Source of the DNA: Thalassia testudinum
Lineage: Eukaryota > Streptophyta > Magnoliopsida > Alismatales > Hydrocharitaceae
DNA length: 64,000 bases
Direction of reading: 5' to 3'
Assembly (NCBI GenBank): GCA_037157565.1
Contig: JAZHRO010000073.1
Location: 14,328,501-14,392,500, forward strand
Position 1 is the stretch's first letter. The number at the start of each line of letters is the position of its first letter. Positions 9,482 through 20,380 of this stretch are shown here, piece after piece. The notes under the pieces are model-generated. The model saw only the letters and a program-made list of their open reading frames with translations. It was not told the origin of the DNA and searched no databases. The translations under genes were made by a program, and so were the position numbers.

Positions 9482-12316
9482 TGGTGACGTTTTCGCAACT
9501 GCGGCTAGTCTTATTTGTTTTAATGCTTATTACAGTAATATCGTTGTGGTATAAAATAAGACAGCTACGGTTGTCGTTACCATTAAAATTTTACTCGGAA
9601 ATAGTTTCCCGAGGTCGAACTCAGGGAGCTACTGGAATTCTAGAAGTACAATGTTTCTTTATTACAAAAATAAGAGAGATAGAGAAAGGGAGAAATAGAT
9701 TTCTGTCTTTTGGCTTTTTCTTCTTCTCTTCTTTCTCTCTTTGCTTGTCTTCTTCTTCTCTTCTCTCTTATCTTCTTTATGGGCCTTCTTCCTTGGTCTT
9801 CTGGTTGTCTTCAGTTCCTCTGCTTGTCTTCCATTTCCTTTCTTCAGTTCTTCTTCTTCTTCTTTTCTTTATCTTCTTTCTTCCTTCTTCTATGGAACCT
9901 TTTCTTTTCTTTTTCTTCTTCTCTGCTTTATCTCCTCTGAGGCTTTATCTGTCGTCTAATATCGCAATCAGACGACTTAAATGGCGGTCTGCTACAATGC
10001 TTCCCCTCTCTTTTCTTCCTTTGCTGCTCTTTCTTCTTCTCTTCTTCTTCCCGCTTCTTCTTCCTTGGTCTTCTGCCTTGCTCAACTGCAAGGCTTCTTC
10101 AGAGCTTCTTCTTTCGCTCCTCTTCTTCTTCTTCTTCCTACAGCCAAGTGGTGAACCTTCTTCCTTCGCACCCTGTTCTTGCACGAGGCACAGCAAAACC
10201 TAGCCCTTCCCTCTACCCGCACGTCTCTCTCTCTCTGTAAACCGCTCATAGGAAGCTCTCCCAGAGCCGGGTTATCGGGTCGGGTAGCGTGCCCGTGACC
10301 AGGCGCACCGGCGTGGGTGGTGCGCGAGGAGTGCAGGGTAAACGGGTCGGCCAAGTCCGCGTGGCATGGGTCGCGGACGAGGCGGGAGAGGGGACCTCAC
10401 CCCGTGTTCTGAGGCTTTTAAGTGAAAACACAAAATCAACTTAATTGGGTGTGGCGCTTCGAAATCCCATGATGTGGGACTAAACTTTGTCCCTCGCGCG
10501 CGTACACCCGCAGGACAGACGCGACCTGGCCTCAGCAGCAATGCCCTCGTTTCTCTTCGCAGATCCGCTCCTTGCCTTCGCCCAAGTCCCTCTAGTTCAC
10601 CTTAGCTGGAATCCTGCTGCTTCAGGGCCTGGAGCTCGCTTGGAAGCTCCTCACCTTGTGGCCAATGGCGGCTGGGGCCGAAGATCTGCCGAACACAAAC
10701 AGGGCCTCTCGTCCTAATCAGACCACAGGGGGACCTTCACCGTGGCACAACGAAGGTAATGCGGGGTACAGTAGGTTGCGGGGCGGTGCCTGGCGGCAGC
10801 CATAGGTTGGACTGCAACCGCAAAAATGGGTTTGATCGGGGGAGTGTTGTGTAGGTGTGGAGTGTCAGTGGAGGGGCGGGGGGTGTCGGGTGAGGTGAGG
10901 TGGAGCTTTTGGGGTAGGTGGCAAGTTGTGTGGAGTGGTGGATTGACGGGGGCAACTCGCCGGAGAGTGGCCGGAGATGGAGAAGGTGAGGGCGGTCAGG
11001 CGCGGTCGAGGGGTAATTGAGCGAATTAAGTTGGGAGAAAATAGAGGGGAGGAAGGGAAATAACTGTTACTTACCTATAGGGGCGAAGGGGGCCAAAGCA
11101 GGGCGGCAGTCGTACCGACTGTTGCCGGAGAAGAAACACCCAGGGGGGAGAGCGGCGGTGAGGAATAGAGCAGGAGGGCACGCGCTGGGTACGGCGCGAT
11201 TCGGGAAGATCAGGCGAAGGTGGCTCTGCTGCTGGTATTGCAGCAGAGCGACGAGACAAAGGAGGAGGGGCTGCCGGAGCTGGTGGGTTTCTGTCGGAGT
11301 GGGAAGAGAGGAAGGGTTAGGGTTTTCTCCGTCAGGACAAAGCTGGGAGAATCGGCTGGAGACGCTGGCCTTTATAAAGGCAGTGGCGGAGGGGTGGGCG
11401 CAGGGATGGGCGCAGGGAGGCGACATGCCTCCCTCACCGGAGAATGGCCAGAAGTGTGACCCATACCTTCTGCGCATTCGCACGAAAGGTGTGGGCATCG
11501 ACAGATGGCATGGCGGTGTCCCTGCGACAGTAGACGTCGCAGGGAACACCGGGTTCAATCTGCAGGACACCTCCCTCACCCTGTGCGGCGCCATGATCCG
11601 CGCAAAGTCACCGGAGCATGGCGCTACGCAAAGACTTGCAGGAGGGACCTGAACGCAAAGAACGACAAAGAAACTAGGGGCCAAAATGCAAGGGTTTCGA
11701 AAGTTGATGGTCAAAAAGTAATAGATGAGGACCAAATTGCAAAGTCGGTCAAGAAGGTTTCTTCTTAGGCTCAAGTTTTTATGCATGACTAAATTAGACC
11801 TAAGAATTTTAATGGTGAATTTTATTTCTAGGTCAGACCTTGTTTGATCAGCCAATTTACGTAAAAACCTAAATTAAATCGTTAATTGGGCATGGTTCTC
11901 AATGTAGGTCAAAATGGGTTTCCAAGGCTAAATTGAAGGTTCTAAACCCTAGAGATTATTTTTCTATGAATTTTAGAGGGTTTAGTCAATTTTACCCTGC
12001 CTCGAACCTCGTGAATTGAAGTGGGTTTGTTTTATGGCTACAGAATGTCATTTAATTCCTTGGAGTTGCTGTAGCCCTTGTTGGATCAGATCATCCCACT
12101 TTCCTTCTTATTAGGTTAGTTTGACCTATGTTTGGATCCTGAGTTACCTTATTTGCAGATTGTGTTGGTGAAATTGCATTTTTACCCCTTATGACTTATT
12201 TTCTTCTTAAACTCAGAATTCTCTGAGTCAAGCCTTTCTTTGAGTTATGTAGGAGCTTTTTCTCGCATATCTAGGTTAGATTGTGCTAGTTAGGGTTCAT
12301 GATGCAGTTATCATCA
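9482..12316 (-). mobile_element. Solo LTR E (inserted in element B)
   Basis: 2,835 bp, on the minus strand running from TGATGATAACTGCATCA to AAAACGTCACCA. It is flanked by perfect CCTAC duplications and interrupts B's reading frame, which continues in frame on the other side. The minus strand has a CTTTATAAAG TATA element (11371-11380), GC-rich sequence at 10240-11660, and a roughly 420-bp purine tract (plus-strand TTCTTCTT, 9715-10140). The phrase CCTGAGTTCGACCTCGGG near the 3' end (9630-9613) is typical of Tat/Athila LTR ends. No PBS, PPT or internal region was seen, so this is a solo LTR. Long frames in it are by-products of GC and purine bias. Confidence 0.8.
11371..11380 (-). promoter_or_regulatory. 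TATA box of solo LTR E
   Basis: CTTTATAAAG, a palindrome. On the minus strand it is followed by C-rich leader sequence as in the other LTRs here. Confidence 0.45.
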
Positions 12317-12321
12317 CCTAC
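12317..12321. repeat. Target-site duplication of solo LTR E (right)
   Basis: CCTAC, identical to 9477-9481. Confidence 0.85.
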
Positions 12322-12519
12322 ATCTTTAGTGTCTGGCATGTTGTATTTGGGGTGCGTTCGTCCACATCAACTTATTTGCATGCCCGCAGACTAAGAGAGG
12401 ATCTGACACGGGCATGCATGATACAGAATTCCCGCCCATTAGGAACGAGACTCCACCACAACCTTGTTCGCATCTGGGGACTTCTGATTTTGGGTCTGGT
12501 TGATACCTCCTTGACCTAA
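12322..12519 (+). pseudogene. Element B decayed ORF, 3' end
   Basis: Continuation of the frame broken at 9481 by LTR E. It ends at a TAA (12517-12519). The last 30 residues include GTRLHHNLVRIWG, which matches GMGLHYNLVHICG near the end of element A's ORF. This shared C-terminal block is the clearest protein-level link between A and B. Domain unknown. Confidence 0.65.
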
Positions 12520-13864
12520 GACATTCCTGTTTGTGCACCGCCCAGCTGGAGGCGTTAAACTCAGCGCTTCCTGGGAGGCAACCCAGAGGATTCAGACTGA
12601 TCCGGTAGTTTACGTCACTCAGGTACTATCTTTTTGAACCCTTTACATCCATGTACTTGCCAATGAGGGCATTGTCCAACTTAAGCATGGGGGGGTGGTA
12701 AATTGCATAATCCTGAGCTCATTTAATCAGTCTGAATAAATAAATAAATTAATTAATTGAAAAAAAAAATTGAATTTAGGAAGAAAACTTAGGCATTAGA
12801 AACTTGTCAATAGTGGGAAATAATACAAAAAGAACTTAAACACTTAGACTTTTTAGGCCTTCAGGCTTAATCAGCCCTGATGTCCGTTAAAATATGGATT
12901 TAGTTTCGAATCCTTGCAACCTTAAGCTATTCTAATCCACCTACTAAATAAGGTGATAAGTATACGACTTATCAACTCACCCTCTAACTCAGAAAAACCT
13001 CGAGTCTAAGCATCTGCACACGTTTTTGCACAGACTCACTTCTCGAAGATTTTGACAAAGATTGGGTAGCTAATGAACTCTCTAGGGTGGTATGGCTGGC
13101 AAGTTGTCGTGGGTAACAGCCCATTGGCAGGTTGTCTAGAACCCAGCCACAGGCCATTTCTTCTTCATTGCCTCTAGGTACATTTGAGATCAGGGAAGCC
13201 ACCTACGAAAAAAAAAAAGGAAGAAGAAAAGAAAAATAAACCACACTTCACCGCACAAGTATGACTGGCAAGTGATCGTGGGTAACAGCCCATTGGTCAG
13301 TTGTCCAGAGCCCAGCTCAATAACTGCACAAAAAAAAATGACCAAAACACTTAAGGAAGAAGCGGGGAAGTAGTACAAGCCGGGGAGATATACACTGGAA
13401 AAATCCTTGTGTTGACCCCAATTAAAACAAACGTAGGGAGAAATCTACCAATCAAACAAATACACCTTTAGGCGAATTTATTTCCTTTTCTGGTCACCTA
13501 GAGGTGTAGAAACCCGAAGTCTGTCTCAATTGCCGTTAAGTGAGTCTATCACAACATTCACACCAAGATGCTTAGCACTTAGGGTTTTGACCGAGTTTTG
13601 GGTGGGTTGGGTAGCCGTAAAAAGTTACCAACCCACACTGAATTCCAAAAAAATTCCAAAAAATTATATATATATATACATATACATATGTATAGTTATA
13701 TACATTAAAGCAAGGATTCGGGGGATTCGTATTTTGGCAGACACCCGGGCGCTTCTTAGTCTTTGTAGATTAAGATCTTCGTATATTTCCTATTATTGAC
13801 AAGTAACGAAGTGTCTAAGCAATTACATCTTAAATTCTGAAAGGAAATAAAGGTTAGAATAAAC
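12520..13864 (+). other. Element B 3' non-coding region
   Basis: No gene seen. Landmarks are an internal polypurine tract AAGCATGGGGGGGTGGTA (12683-12700), two copies of a motif centred on TGGGTAACAGCCCA (13090-13146 and 13258-13316), and the block CCGGGGAGATATACAC (13379-13394). A short TA run lies near 13665-13685. Elements A and G share the order. Confidence 0.7.
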
Positions 13865-13899
13865 CTTGCTAGGGACTAGCAAGGAGTAAGCATGGGGTA
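13865..13899 (+). other. Element B hairpin and 3' polypurine tract
   Basis: CTTGCTAG-GGA-CTAGCAAG (13865-13883, 8-bp stem) is followed by a 16-nt purine-rich spacer with GCATGGGGTA, then the 3' LTR start at 13900. Compared with A and D, the outermost stem pair changes from T:A to C:G, which keeps the pairing. Confidence 0.85.
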
Positions 13900-14307
13900 T
13901 GATAACACTGCACAAGGGGATGATAATTATGTTGAATATGGCCCATCTTAAGAATAAAAGGCCCAACATAAGTAGAATGGGAGCATTGCATGCATCATGT
14001 ACCAATATTGCTAATAAAACTGTATTAATGGCCATTTGTGTAAGCACTTGTCAAAGCAGGCCTCAGACGAGCAATCGGACCGCACGGATGGATTCAGAAC
14101 GACGAACGAAGTCCGACAGACTCAAGATCGACCAAATCCGACATCTGAAGCTCCTACAATGGGCCCAAGAAGTTTTGACCGTTGATCTAGAGATCAACGG
14201 CCCATATTGTGCCACGTCAGCCCCCCCGCTCCACCGCACGACGCACCTTCATCAGCCGAGACTCACGCGCCTGCCCGCTGTCACCGCGACAAAGTGCGGG
14301 CGTGGCA
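13900..14307 (+). mobile_element. Element B, 3' LTR, left part
   Basis: Begins TGATAACACTGC, matching 5459 onward, and is interrupted at 14307/14308 by element D. It includes the perfect dyad CCGTTGATCT-AG-AGATCAACGG (about 14178-14199). Confidence 0.9.
14303..14307. repeat. Target-site duplication of element D (left)
   Basis: TGGCA here and TGGCG at 23413-23417. They differ at one base. The unoccupied site in B's 5' LTR (5901-5905) reads TGGCG, so the left copy has mutated. Confidence 0.75.
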
Positions 14308-14691
14308 TGTTTGCACCTCAAAACACACCTATAAGAACGCCTTCTTATGCTATTTTCTAGCATTAACTATGTATATTATAATCCTATAGTCGCATTTGTA
14401 AAAACGCTTGCATGCATGGATTTAATTGAGAGGAGAAGAGAATGGAATAAATGGCTTGCATTTTTACATTTTTTTTCAAGTGTCTCTTTGCAAAAGTCCC
14501 CTCTCCATATTTTATTTTCATCTTTCTTTCTTCTTCCAACGGTTTTTCTCATTCCCGCAGCTGCCTTCTTCCCGCGCCCACATCCACGCCATGCTGCATG
14601 CAACGCCTCTCCCTGCTGTCCTTCCCGCACCTCTCCCTGCAGCTGCCATTCTCCCCCATTCCCCGCATGCTCCACGCCATGCTCTCCTCCT

Positions 14692-14699
14692 CTATAAAG
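14692..14699 (+). promoter_or_regulatory. TATA box, element D LTR
   Basis: CTATAAAG in a C/T-rich context. It is repeated at 21183-21190 in the 3' LTR. Confidence 0.6.
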
Positions 14700-15654
14700 C
14701 CGCAGCTCTTCCTCGCGACAAGGGAGGAAGGAACGTTGCTGCAATACGCAGCTGCGGCAACTGCTGAAAAATCGCCACGCTGCAGTCCACCACCTTCCTC
14801 GCCCGTTCTCCCCTCCCATACGCCGGTCCTCCGTCGAGGAAGCACCCGACGAGCTTTTCTCTTCGTTTGCATCTCCACGCCATTGCTACCGCTTCAAGGT
14901 CCGAAGCTTGAAGCAGCAGCAGTAGCAGCAGCCCAGCGGCGACAGCAGCAGCAGCAGCACCCCCGCCTCCTCCGCAACCTTCCCCGCAGGCGCGCAACCC
15001 TCCGCGCGCGCCTGCAGGCCCGTTCCCCGCCTCCGTCTCCGTTCTGTCCACGCCGCAGTTGCAGCCGCAGCAGGCCGCTGCGCGCACTGCAGCGGCCGGC
15101 TACGGCCTCGCGCCGACCCCCGCGACCCTCCGCGACCACTGCAGAACCTCCCCTCGCACCTCCGCGACCTTGCCCACAGGCGCTCAGCTCTCCGCGCACG
15201 CCTGCAGGGCACTTCTCCGCTCAGTCCTCTGCTCTGTCGCCTCTGCCATTCCACCCGCGACCGGCAGCTGCGCGCACTGCAGCGGCCGGCCAGGCCTTCT
15301 CGCCGCCCCCTGCCAACCTCTGCAACCCTCTGCGACCGACTGCAGACTCCCCGCCGCCTTCTCCGAGCACGCCATCGCCCGCTCTCCGTCCTCGCACCCG
15401 GTCTGCAGGAGACGTCTCACGTCCACTGCGCGAAGGCGCGGTGCACCGCGACGTCAGACGTCCGCCACCGCGAGCAGACGCCTTAACTCGCTGCCATCGT
15501 CCGCGCTCGCGATCTCTCCCGCCCGCTCCCTCTCTGTCTGCCGCTCTCTCTCTCTCACGTATTCTCTATCTCTCTCTCTCTCTCTCTCTCTTTTTTTTCA
15601 CTTACAGCAACACACACACACCCATTCACCGACACACACATTCACACACTAATA

Positions 15655-15663
15655 GTAACTTAT

Positions 15664-15711
<48 letters not shown>

Positions 15712-16130
15712 CTATATATATATACTTATATATACATAGTATATCTATATAGTTATGTATACATACATATAATATAATATATATATACATATACATATAT
15801 AATATATATATATATATATATATACACATACTCATATACATATATATATATATACATATCTATATACTTATACATATACACATATATATATACATATACA
15901 CATATATATATACATATATATCTAGATACATATATACTTATATACATATATATATATATATATCTATATAGTATTATATATATATACTTATATACATATA
16001 TACATAGCTATATACATATATACATACATATATATATATATATATACACCTATATATATATATATATCTATATATATCTATACATATATACTTATACATT
16101 TATATACATACATATGTACATATATTTTCA
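15655..16130. repeat. TA/CATA microsatellite in D 5' LTR
   Basis: Almost 480 bp of TATATA, CATATA and CTATAT units, duplicated in the 3' LTR at 22236-22730. Apparent Tyr/Ile-repeat frames on both strands come from this and are not genes. Confidence 0.95.
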
Positions 16131-16824
16131 CGTTATTTACTATACGCTGTATCGCGGGAATATTTGCACCAGTTGCTGATATTCTACGATACAGCGTGTA
16201 CAGAAAGCGTGGACACATCCATCCTCCATCCACACTCCACGCGGCACCTAGTCGTGTTGGTTGCGTCTCTCTAGACATCGACTGACTCGACATAGTGCTA
16301 CACTCCATCGTCACCTCCACCCCCACCCATTTATATATATACTACATATAAATATATATCTATAGCTACTATATTTACTTTCTATCTGTTAGTTTCCTTC
16401 TTAGTAAAAAGATAAAAAAAAAGGTATAAAAGTGAAAAGATAATCTTTGATTTGCAGGTACCCCCGTCTTGCAAGTAGCAAGACGTGTTTTGAAACTCTG
16501 TTTTGGCTAAAAGCCAAGGACACAATTTTGAGGGTGTGCCTCAAGAACAAGGATTACCAGAAAAAAAACCTAAATAAGAAAAATACCAAAAACAGAATAA
16601 ACGAACGGAAGAGACGCGTTTTAAGGAAAACGTAGAAACTCGACTTGAACCCCACTTCCCTGAGTTCGACCCTGGGCTTAAAAGTGACAAGATAAAATCA
16701 ATTAGGCCAGGTTAAAAATTTTGTAAAGAGATGGTTAGGTCTGAATTAGGTTAACCACTATACACATTTCAACGATAAAAATATCATATTAACAACCTAT
16801 CCGGGCCGACCATCATAACTTTTC

Positions 16825-16842
16825 TGGCGCCGTTGCCGGGGA
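16825..16842 (+). other. Element D primer-binding site (tRNA-Asp)
   Basis: TGGCGCCGTTGCCGGGGA matches all 18 positions of the complement of the plant tRNA-Asp 3' end, nine bases inside the 5' LTR. Confidence 0.95.
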
Positions 16843-18199
16843 GGTGCGCTTTCGAGTAAGTTTCTATCCAATTCCTTTAAATTTGTCTCTTCTCTCTTCA
16901 CGGGTATTGTTGTTTTTGGTGTGCAGGTGAACCTGGTGGAAGGAGAAGAGGGCTGACGAAGTCGAGGACGTGAGCAGATCCAAGGCGGGAACGAGAGCGT
17001 GAAGACGCCGACATCGCATTGGAGCTTCGCACACGTTGCCGAACAAGTAGGTTTTCTTTTCTCATCAAATTACGGTTAACTTGCCACCACAATAAAAAAA
17101 AAAAAAAAAATATTTTAAAACTAAAAACTAGAAAAACTTTTTGGGATTTCTTGAGGGCAAGTGGATTAAAGTTCACTTGATTGATTGGTTGTCTTCACTC
17201 CCACTGCCCCGGGATTTCCTGCCTTACTTCGCATAGCGAAAATCCTAGAATCTTGATTCTTAGATTTTTCGTCGTGGGAAGTATTCTTTGAGGCAAAGAA
17301 AAAGATTGCTTGTATCCCTCTTTTGCCTCACTTATCTTTAATTCAGGATCACATTTTTGGTGGGGAGATTTGGAATTGAGTTGATTCCAACCCCACCACG
17401 ACTTTTCAAACTTGCCTGTGATTCGATCCTGAATACTTCAACCCCAACAATTTTACTTTCTTTATCTGTTGGTTGAAGCCTTGTGTGTGGATTTCTTTCT
17501 GGTGATTGGGAGCACTTGAATTGAAGTGTTTTGGCTCCCTTTCACATTGGTATAAAATTGATTCGCGCATCCACACATAGAAATCTCCATTTAGGGTAGC
17601 CCATTGCATTTTAGCATGCATTAACTAACTGATAATTGAAGAAGGGTTTCTTGGGCTTTAGAAAGAAAACCTGTATTCTTGCAAAACCCGGAGATTGGTT
17701 GAATTGGTAATTCAGCAAAATCCTAAAATTCATACTACTTAAGGTTGAACTCTAAAAACCATTCACCAATTAAAACTTCAATTCGGGGAGATTTCCCCAT
17801 TGCATGCTTGGTCTTACACACTCTTAAAATCAATCACTTGGGCATTACCCTTAAACAACGCCCTTCACATTCCAAAAGCACTTGACCCTAAGCCTCTAAT
17901 TAAAACTGGTAGTAACTTGACCGTTACTAAGGATTGGAGGTCTAACTACCTGTGTGTAGCGACTACGTGCTGGTGAGAGTTCCCACGTGCTATCGGGTGT
18001 CTAAGACTGGGGCAAACGGCGGTGCTCGCATTCGGTTCCGTAGTTCGTGATAGTAGGTAACTTAGATCTTTAGGTCTAAGGGCACACTGTAGAGGTTAGG
18101 AACTTGACTGTATTGATTTGTAATCAAGTGTACCTTTGCGGCGTCATTTCTCTCATCCCTTTTCCCTTCTCATCTCCCCAATTCTTCCTGCGGTAGTGC
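16843..18199 (+). other. Element D leader with small spliced-looking exon
   Basis: Non-coding. GTAAGT at 16856 and GTGCAG ending at 16926 bound a possible 71-bp intron. The candidate exon 16927-17046 is followed by GTAGGT at 17047. A TAG in frame lies just upstream of the ATG at 18200. No other gene seen. Confidence 0.55.
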
Positions 18200-19813
18200 A
18201 TGTTTGGGAGGAGGTCACAAAACCTTGAATTGCTTGTATTGACTGATAAATCTAGAAAAAGAGCCGAATCATCCTCCTCCTCCACAAACATGGCACACAC
18301 CCCCGCCTCACCACTTCGTCACAATTTCAATTCTTTCAACACCAGGCTTATCCCGGGAAACCCTGCAAGACCTTCCTTATCGAGTGTCGCGCCAAGCGAC
18401 TCGGTAAGTCATGTGGAACTGGCTTCTGTGAGCCAGTATTTCAACACGGAGGACCAAGCCTCCGTGTACTCGGACACATATGCGGACACGTCTTCTGGCA
18501 TAGAAGATGCCTGCACCCTGGGGAATAACCCATTTTCTGCCACGTATAACCCAGGGTGGCATAATCATCCCAACTTTGCATGGTCCAACAACCCGCAGCG
18601 TCGAAACCCCGCTGGTGGACCAATGCGATCGTCCGCACCCGTCATCCCAAGGGCCCAGTCTAATCCTATGGCAAATCTGCCATCAGGCCCTTGTGTACAG
18701 AAAACCAAACACGCATCAAAACCTCTTGATAAATTGATGCGAATGATGACGGAAATGTCAAAGCGCCATAAAGAAAACATGACCTCTCTTCAGCATTTGG
18801 CGCAGCAGAATGCTGAGATCAATCAACTAAGCATGGCGACTCGATCTCAGGGCACTTTTCCCGCCCAACCTGTTCCAAACCCGCAAAACTTTGTACCCTG
18901 TGGTCCGCAACCACAGGTACAACGTTCTCAGGAACATGTTCGTCAAATTCTGCAAGCTCCGAGTATTCCTTCGGGATTTCAGGTTAATCCCGCTGCAGCA
19001 CCGCACTGTTATGCTGATAGTGATCACATCAAGGATGACACGTCTGACGAGGACGTGACTGTCAGTACGTGTATCGAACTAATTGGAGCCGATTCTGACT
19101 GCTGCGAATTACCTGACGACTGCCTGACCAACACAAACTGTGACGTTCCCCAATCCCTCCCTATTCCTGTACCTTCTCCTGACCAGACTTCTGACGAGGT
19201 TTTCTCCACTTCCCATACCTCGTGGTCTGAGTCATTGCCGGGCTGCTCACCGCCGGTCCACACTATGGAAGACCGGATTGCCCTTTCTTTCCCGCTAAAT
19301 CAGGCGGATTTGCAAATCCACACTGGGACCTTGAGCCCACAGCTTACTCACCGGGGCTATTCCCTTTTGGATCCATCTATCCAAAAAGCCCCCCTTCTTG
19401 GCCAATCTAAGGGCCAACTTCCTCTTCCTGATCTGTTTCCTGATCCACCTGGGACACTCTCATCCCAGAAAACGCCAAATCTCTCACCATCCACCATTAC
19501 TTTTCACGCCTCTATCGCGATTACTTCGCTTTTCTCTTCACCACCCACCATCCACCCACCCTTCCACCCTGATTTATACCCTGAACCTCAGCTCCTGTTA
19601 CCCGATCTGTCGTCCGTTCTCTGCCTTTCCCTGCATGCATATGAGGACATAGCATTGTTTGGCATGGGGGGGTGGATAGGCATCCATAGGATCCGGGTAT
19701 TTTATGGTATCAGACAATTACCACCTATTTATAAATATGCAAGAAAAAGAAAAAAAGAAAAGAAAAAAAAATATATATATATTAGTAATAAATGGTGTTT
19801 AGTAATGATCTAA
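18200..19813 (+). CDS. Element D intact Gag-tail-like protein, 537 aa, no capsid domain
   Basis: An open frame starts at an ATG preceded in frame by TAG and is uninterrupted. Residues about 20-30 are Ser-rich. Residues about 117-127 read NPGWHNHPNFA, a motif found in the C-terminal part of Tat/Athila Gag (compare YNPRWRSHPNFSW in element G). A helical stretch (about 165-210) leads to RSQGTFPAQPVPNP (about 215-228), which matches the RQPGTLPSQPIPNP tail motif of G's Gag. After that come an acidic segment (about 275-320), Pro-rich sequence, and a Lys-rich tail that reads through the internal polypurine tract. Capsid core, zinc knuckle and all enzymes are absent, so mobility must depend on other elements. 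It may bind RNA or Gag partners, which is inference only. Confidence 0.7.
   Translation: MFGRRSQNLELLVLTDKSRKRAESSSSSTNMAHTPASPLRHNFNSFNTRLIPGNPARPSLSSVAPSDSVSHVELASVSQYFNTEDQASVYSDTYADTSSGIEDACTLGNNPFSATYNPGWHNHPNFAWSNNPQRRNPAGGPMRSSAPVIPRAQSNPMANLPSGPCVQKTKHASKPLDKLMRMMTEMSKRHKENMTSLQHLAQQNAEINQLSMATRSQGTFPAQPVPNPQNFVPCGPQPQVQRSQEHVRQILQAPSIPSGFQVNPAAAPHCYADSDHIKDDTSDEDVTVSTCIELIGADSDCCELPDDCLTNTNCDVPQSLPIPVPSPDQTSDEVFSTSHTSWSESLPGCSPPVHTMEDRIALSFPLNQADLQIHTGTLSPQLTHRGYSLLDPSIQKAPLLGQSKGQLPLPDLFPDPPGTLSSQKTPNLSPSTITFHASIAITSLFSSPPTIHPPFHPDLYPEPQLLLPDLSSVLCLSLHAYEDIALFGMGGWIGIHRIRVFYGIRQLPPIYKYARKRKKEKKKKYIYISNKWCLVMI
19661..19680 (+). other. Internal polypurine tract of element D
   Basis: GGCATGGGGGGGTGGATAGG, inside the 3' end of the ORF. 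Equivalent tracts occur in A (about 2250-2268), B (12683-12700) and G (42076-42092). Confidence 0.6.
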
Positions 19814-20348
19814 AAGCTGAAACAAAAAATACAATAAGTGTTTATGGATATTCAACCTCTGTTTTGAAGAATTTCCAGGCCACAGAAGCTTGATTCGCTC
19901 AGGCTCGGCTTAATTCACTTAAAGCATTGACGAAATAGATCAAAATCTCTCCTAACTAAGAATGTTTCTTGTACCTGAGACACCAGTACAGGATTCGTTG
20001 GTTTGCTTTTTCTTGAGGGCTTAAGTAAACTTGGTTCACACTACACATATCAGGAAAGATCAGGTGAACATAAGATCCAACCCTAGTGTTCATTAGGAAA
20101 GGTGGAGTCCTTACCTGTGCGTGCAGGTAGACTTTTTATCCCAAGCTTTAGTCTTGTGTTTAGGAGTGGCTCTTTCCACCAAAAGGAAACTCTCCCACCA
20201 AAAAAAAAAAAAAAAGTGTGCTCTTTCAAAATGTGTTGTAAGAGATATACTGACATATGTTTCAAAAAAAAAAAAAAAAAAAAAAGATGTTGCAAAAGAG
20301 TCGGTATATCTCATAAATGTCTGTATACTTTGTTTTTCGGTGAGCCAC

Positions 20349-20380
<32 letters not shown>

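Larger units (their letters stand above)
14308..16815 (+). mobile_element. Element D, 5' LTR
   Basis: 2,508 bp from TGTTTGCACC to CCGACCATCA. It is nearly identical to 20799-23412, with about 17 substitutions by hand count plus microsatellite length changes and one roughly 83-bp indel. It contains a TATA box at 14692-14699, a very GC-rich CAG/GCA-bearing leader (14890-15520), CT repeats (15541-15596), TA-rich microsatellites (15655-16130), and an 11-bp inverted repeat hairpin (16144-16197). The young age and an intact internal ORF suggest recent mobilisation. Confidence 0.95.

Noticed and set aside
9484..10203. 239-aa Leu/Phe/Ser-rich frame that might look like a membrane protein
   Set aside because: Translation of a TTC/TCT tract in the minus-strand purine run of LTR E.
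11017..11855. 211-aa plus-strand and 262-aa minus-strand frames in LTR E
   Set aside because: They overlap each other in a GC-rich LTR and have no recognisable domain.
14451..15752. 433-aa Pro/Ala/Ser-rich frame in the D 5' LTR, and partners in the 3' LTR
   Set aside because: It runs through the GC-rich leader, CT repeats and the TA microsatellite. Frames on the opposite strand are equally long, and the 3' LTR copy has a different frame length because of the 83-bp indel.
15626..15947. Tyr/Ile/Val repeat peptides
   Set aside because: Direct products of TA/CATA microsatellite sequence.
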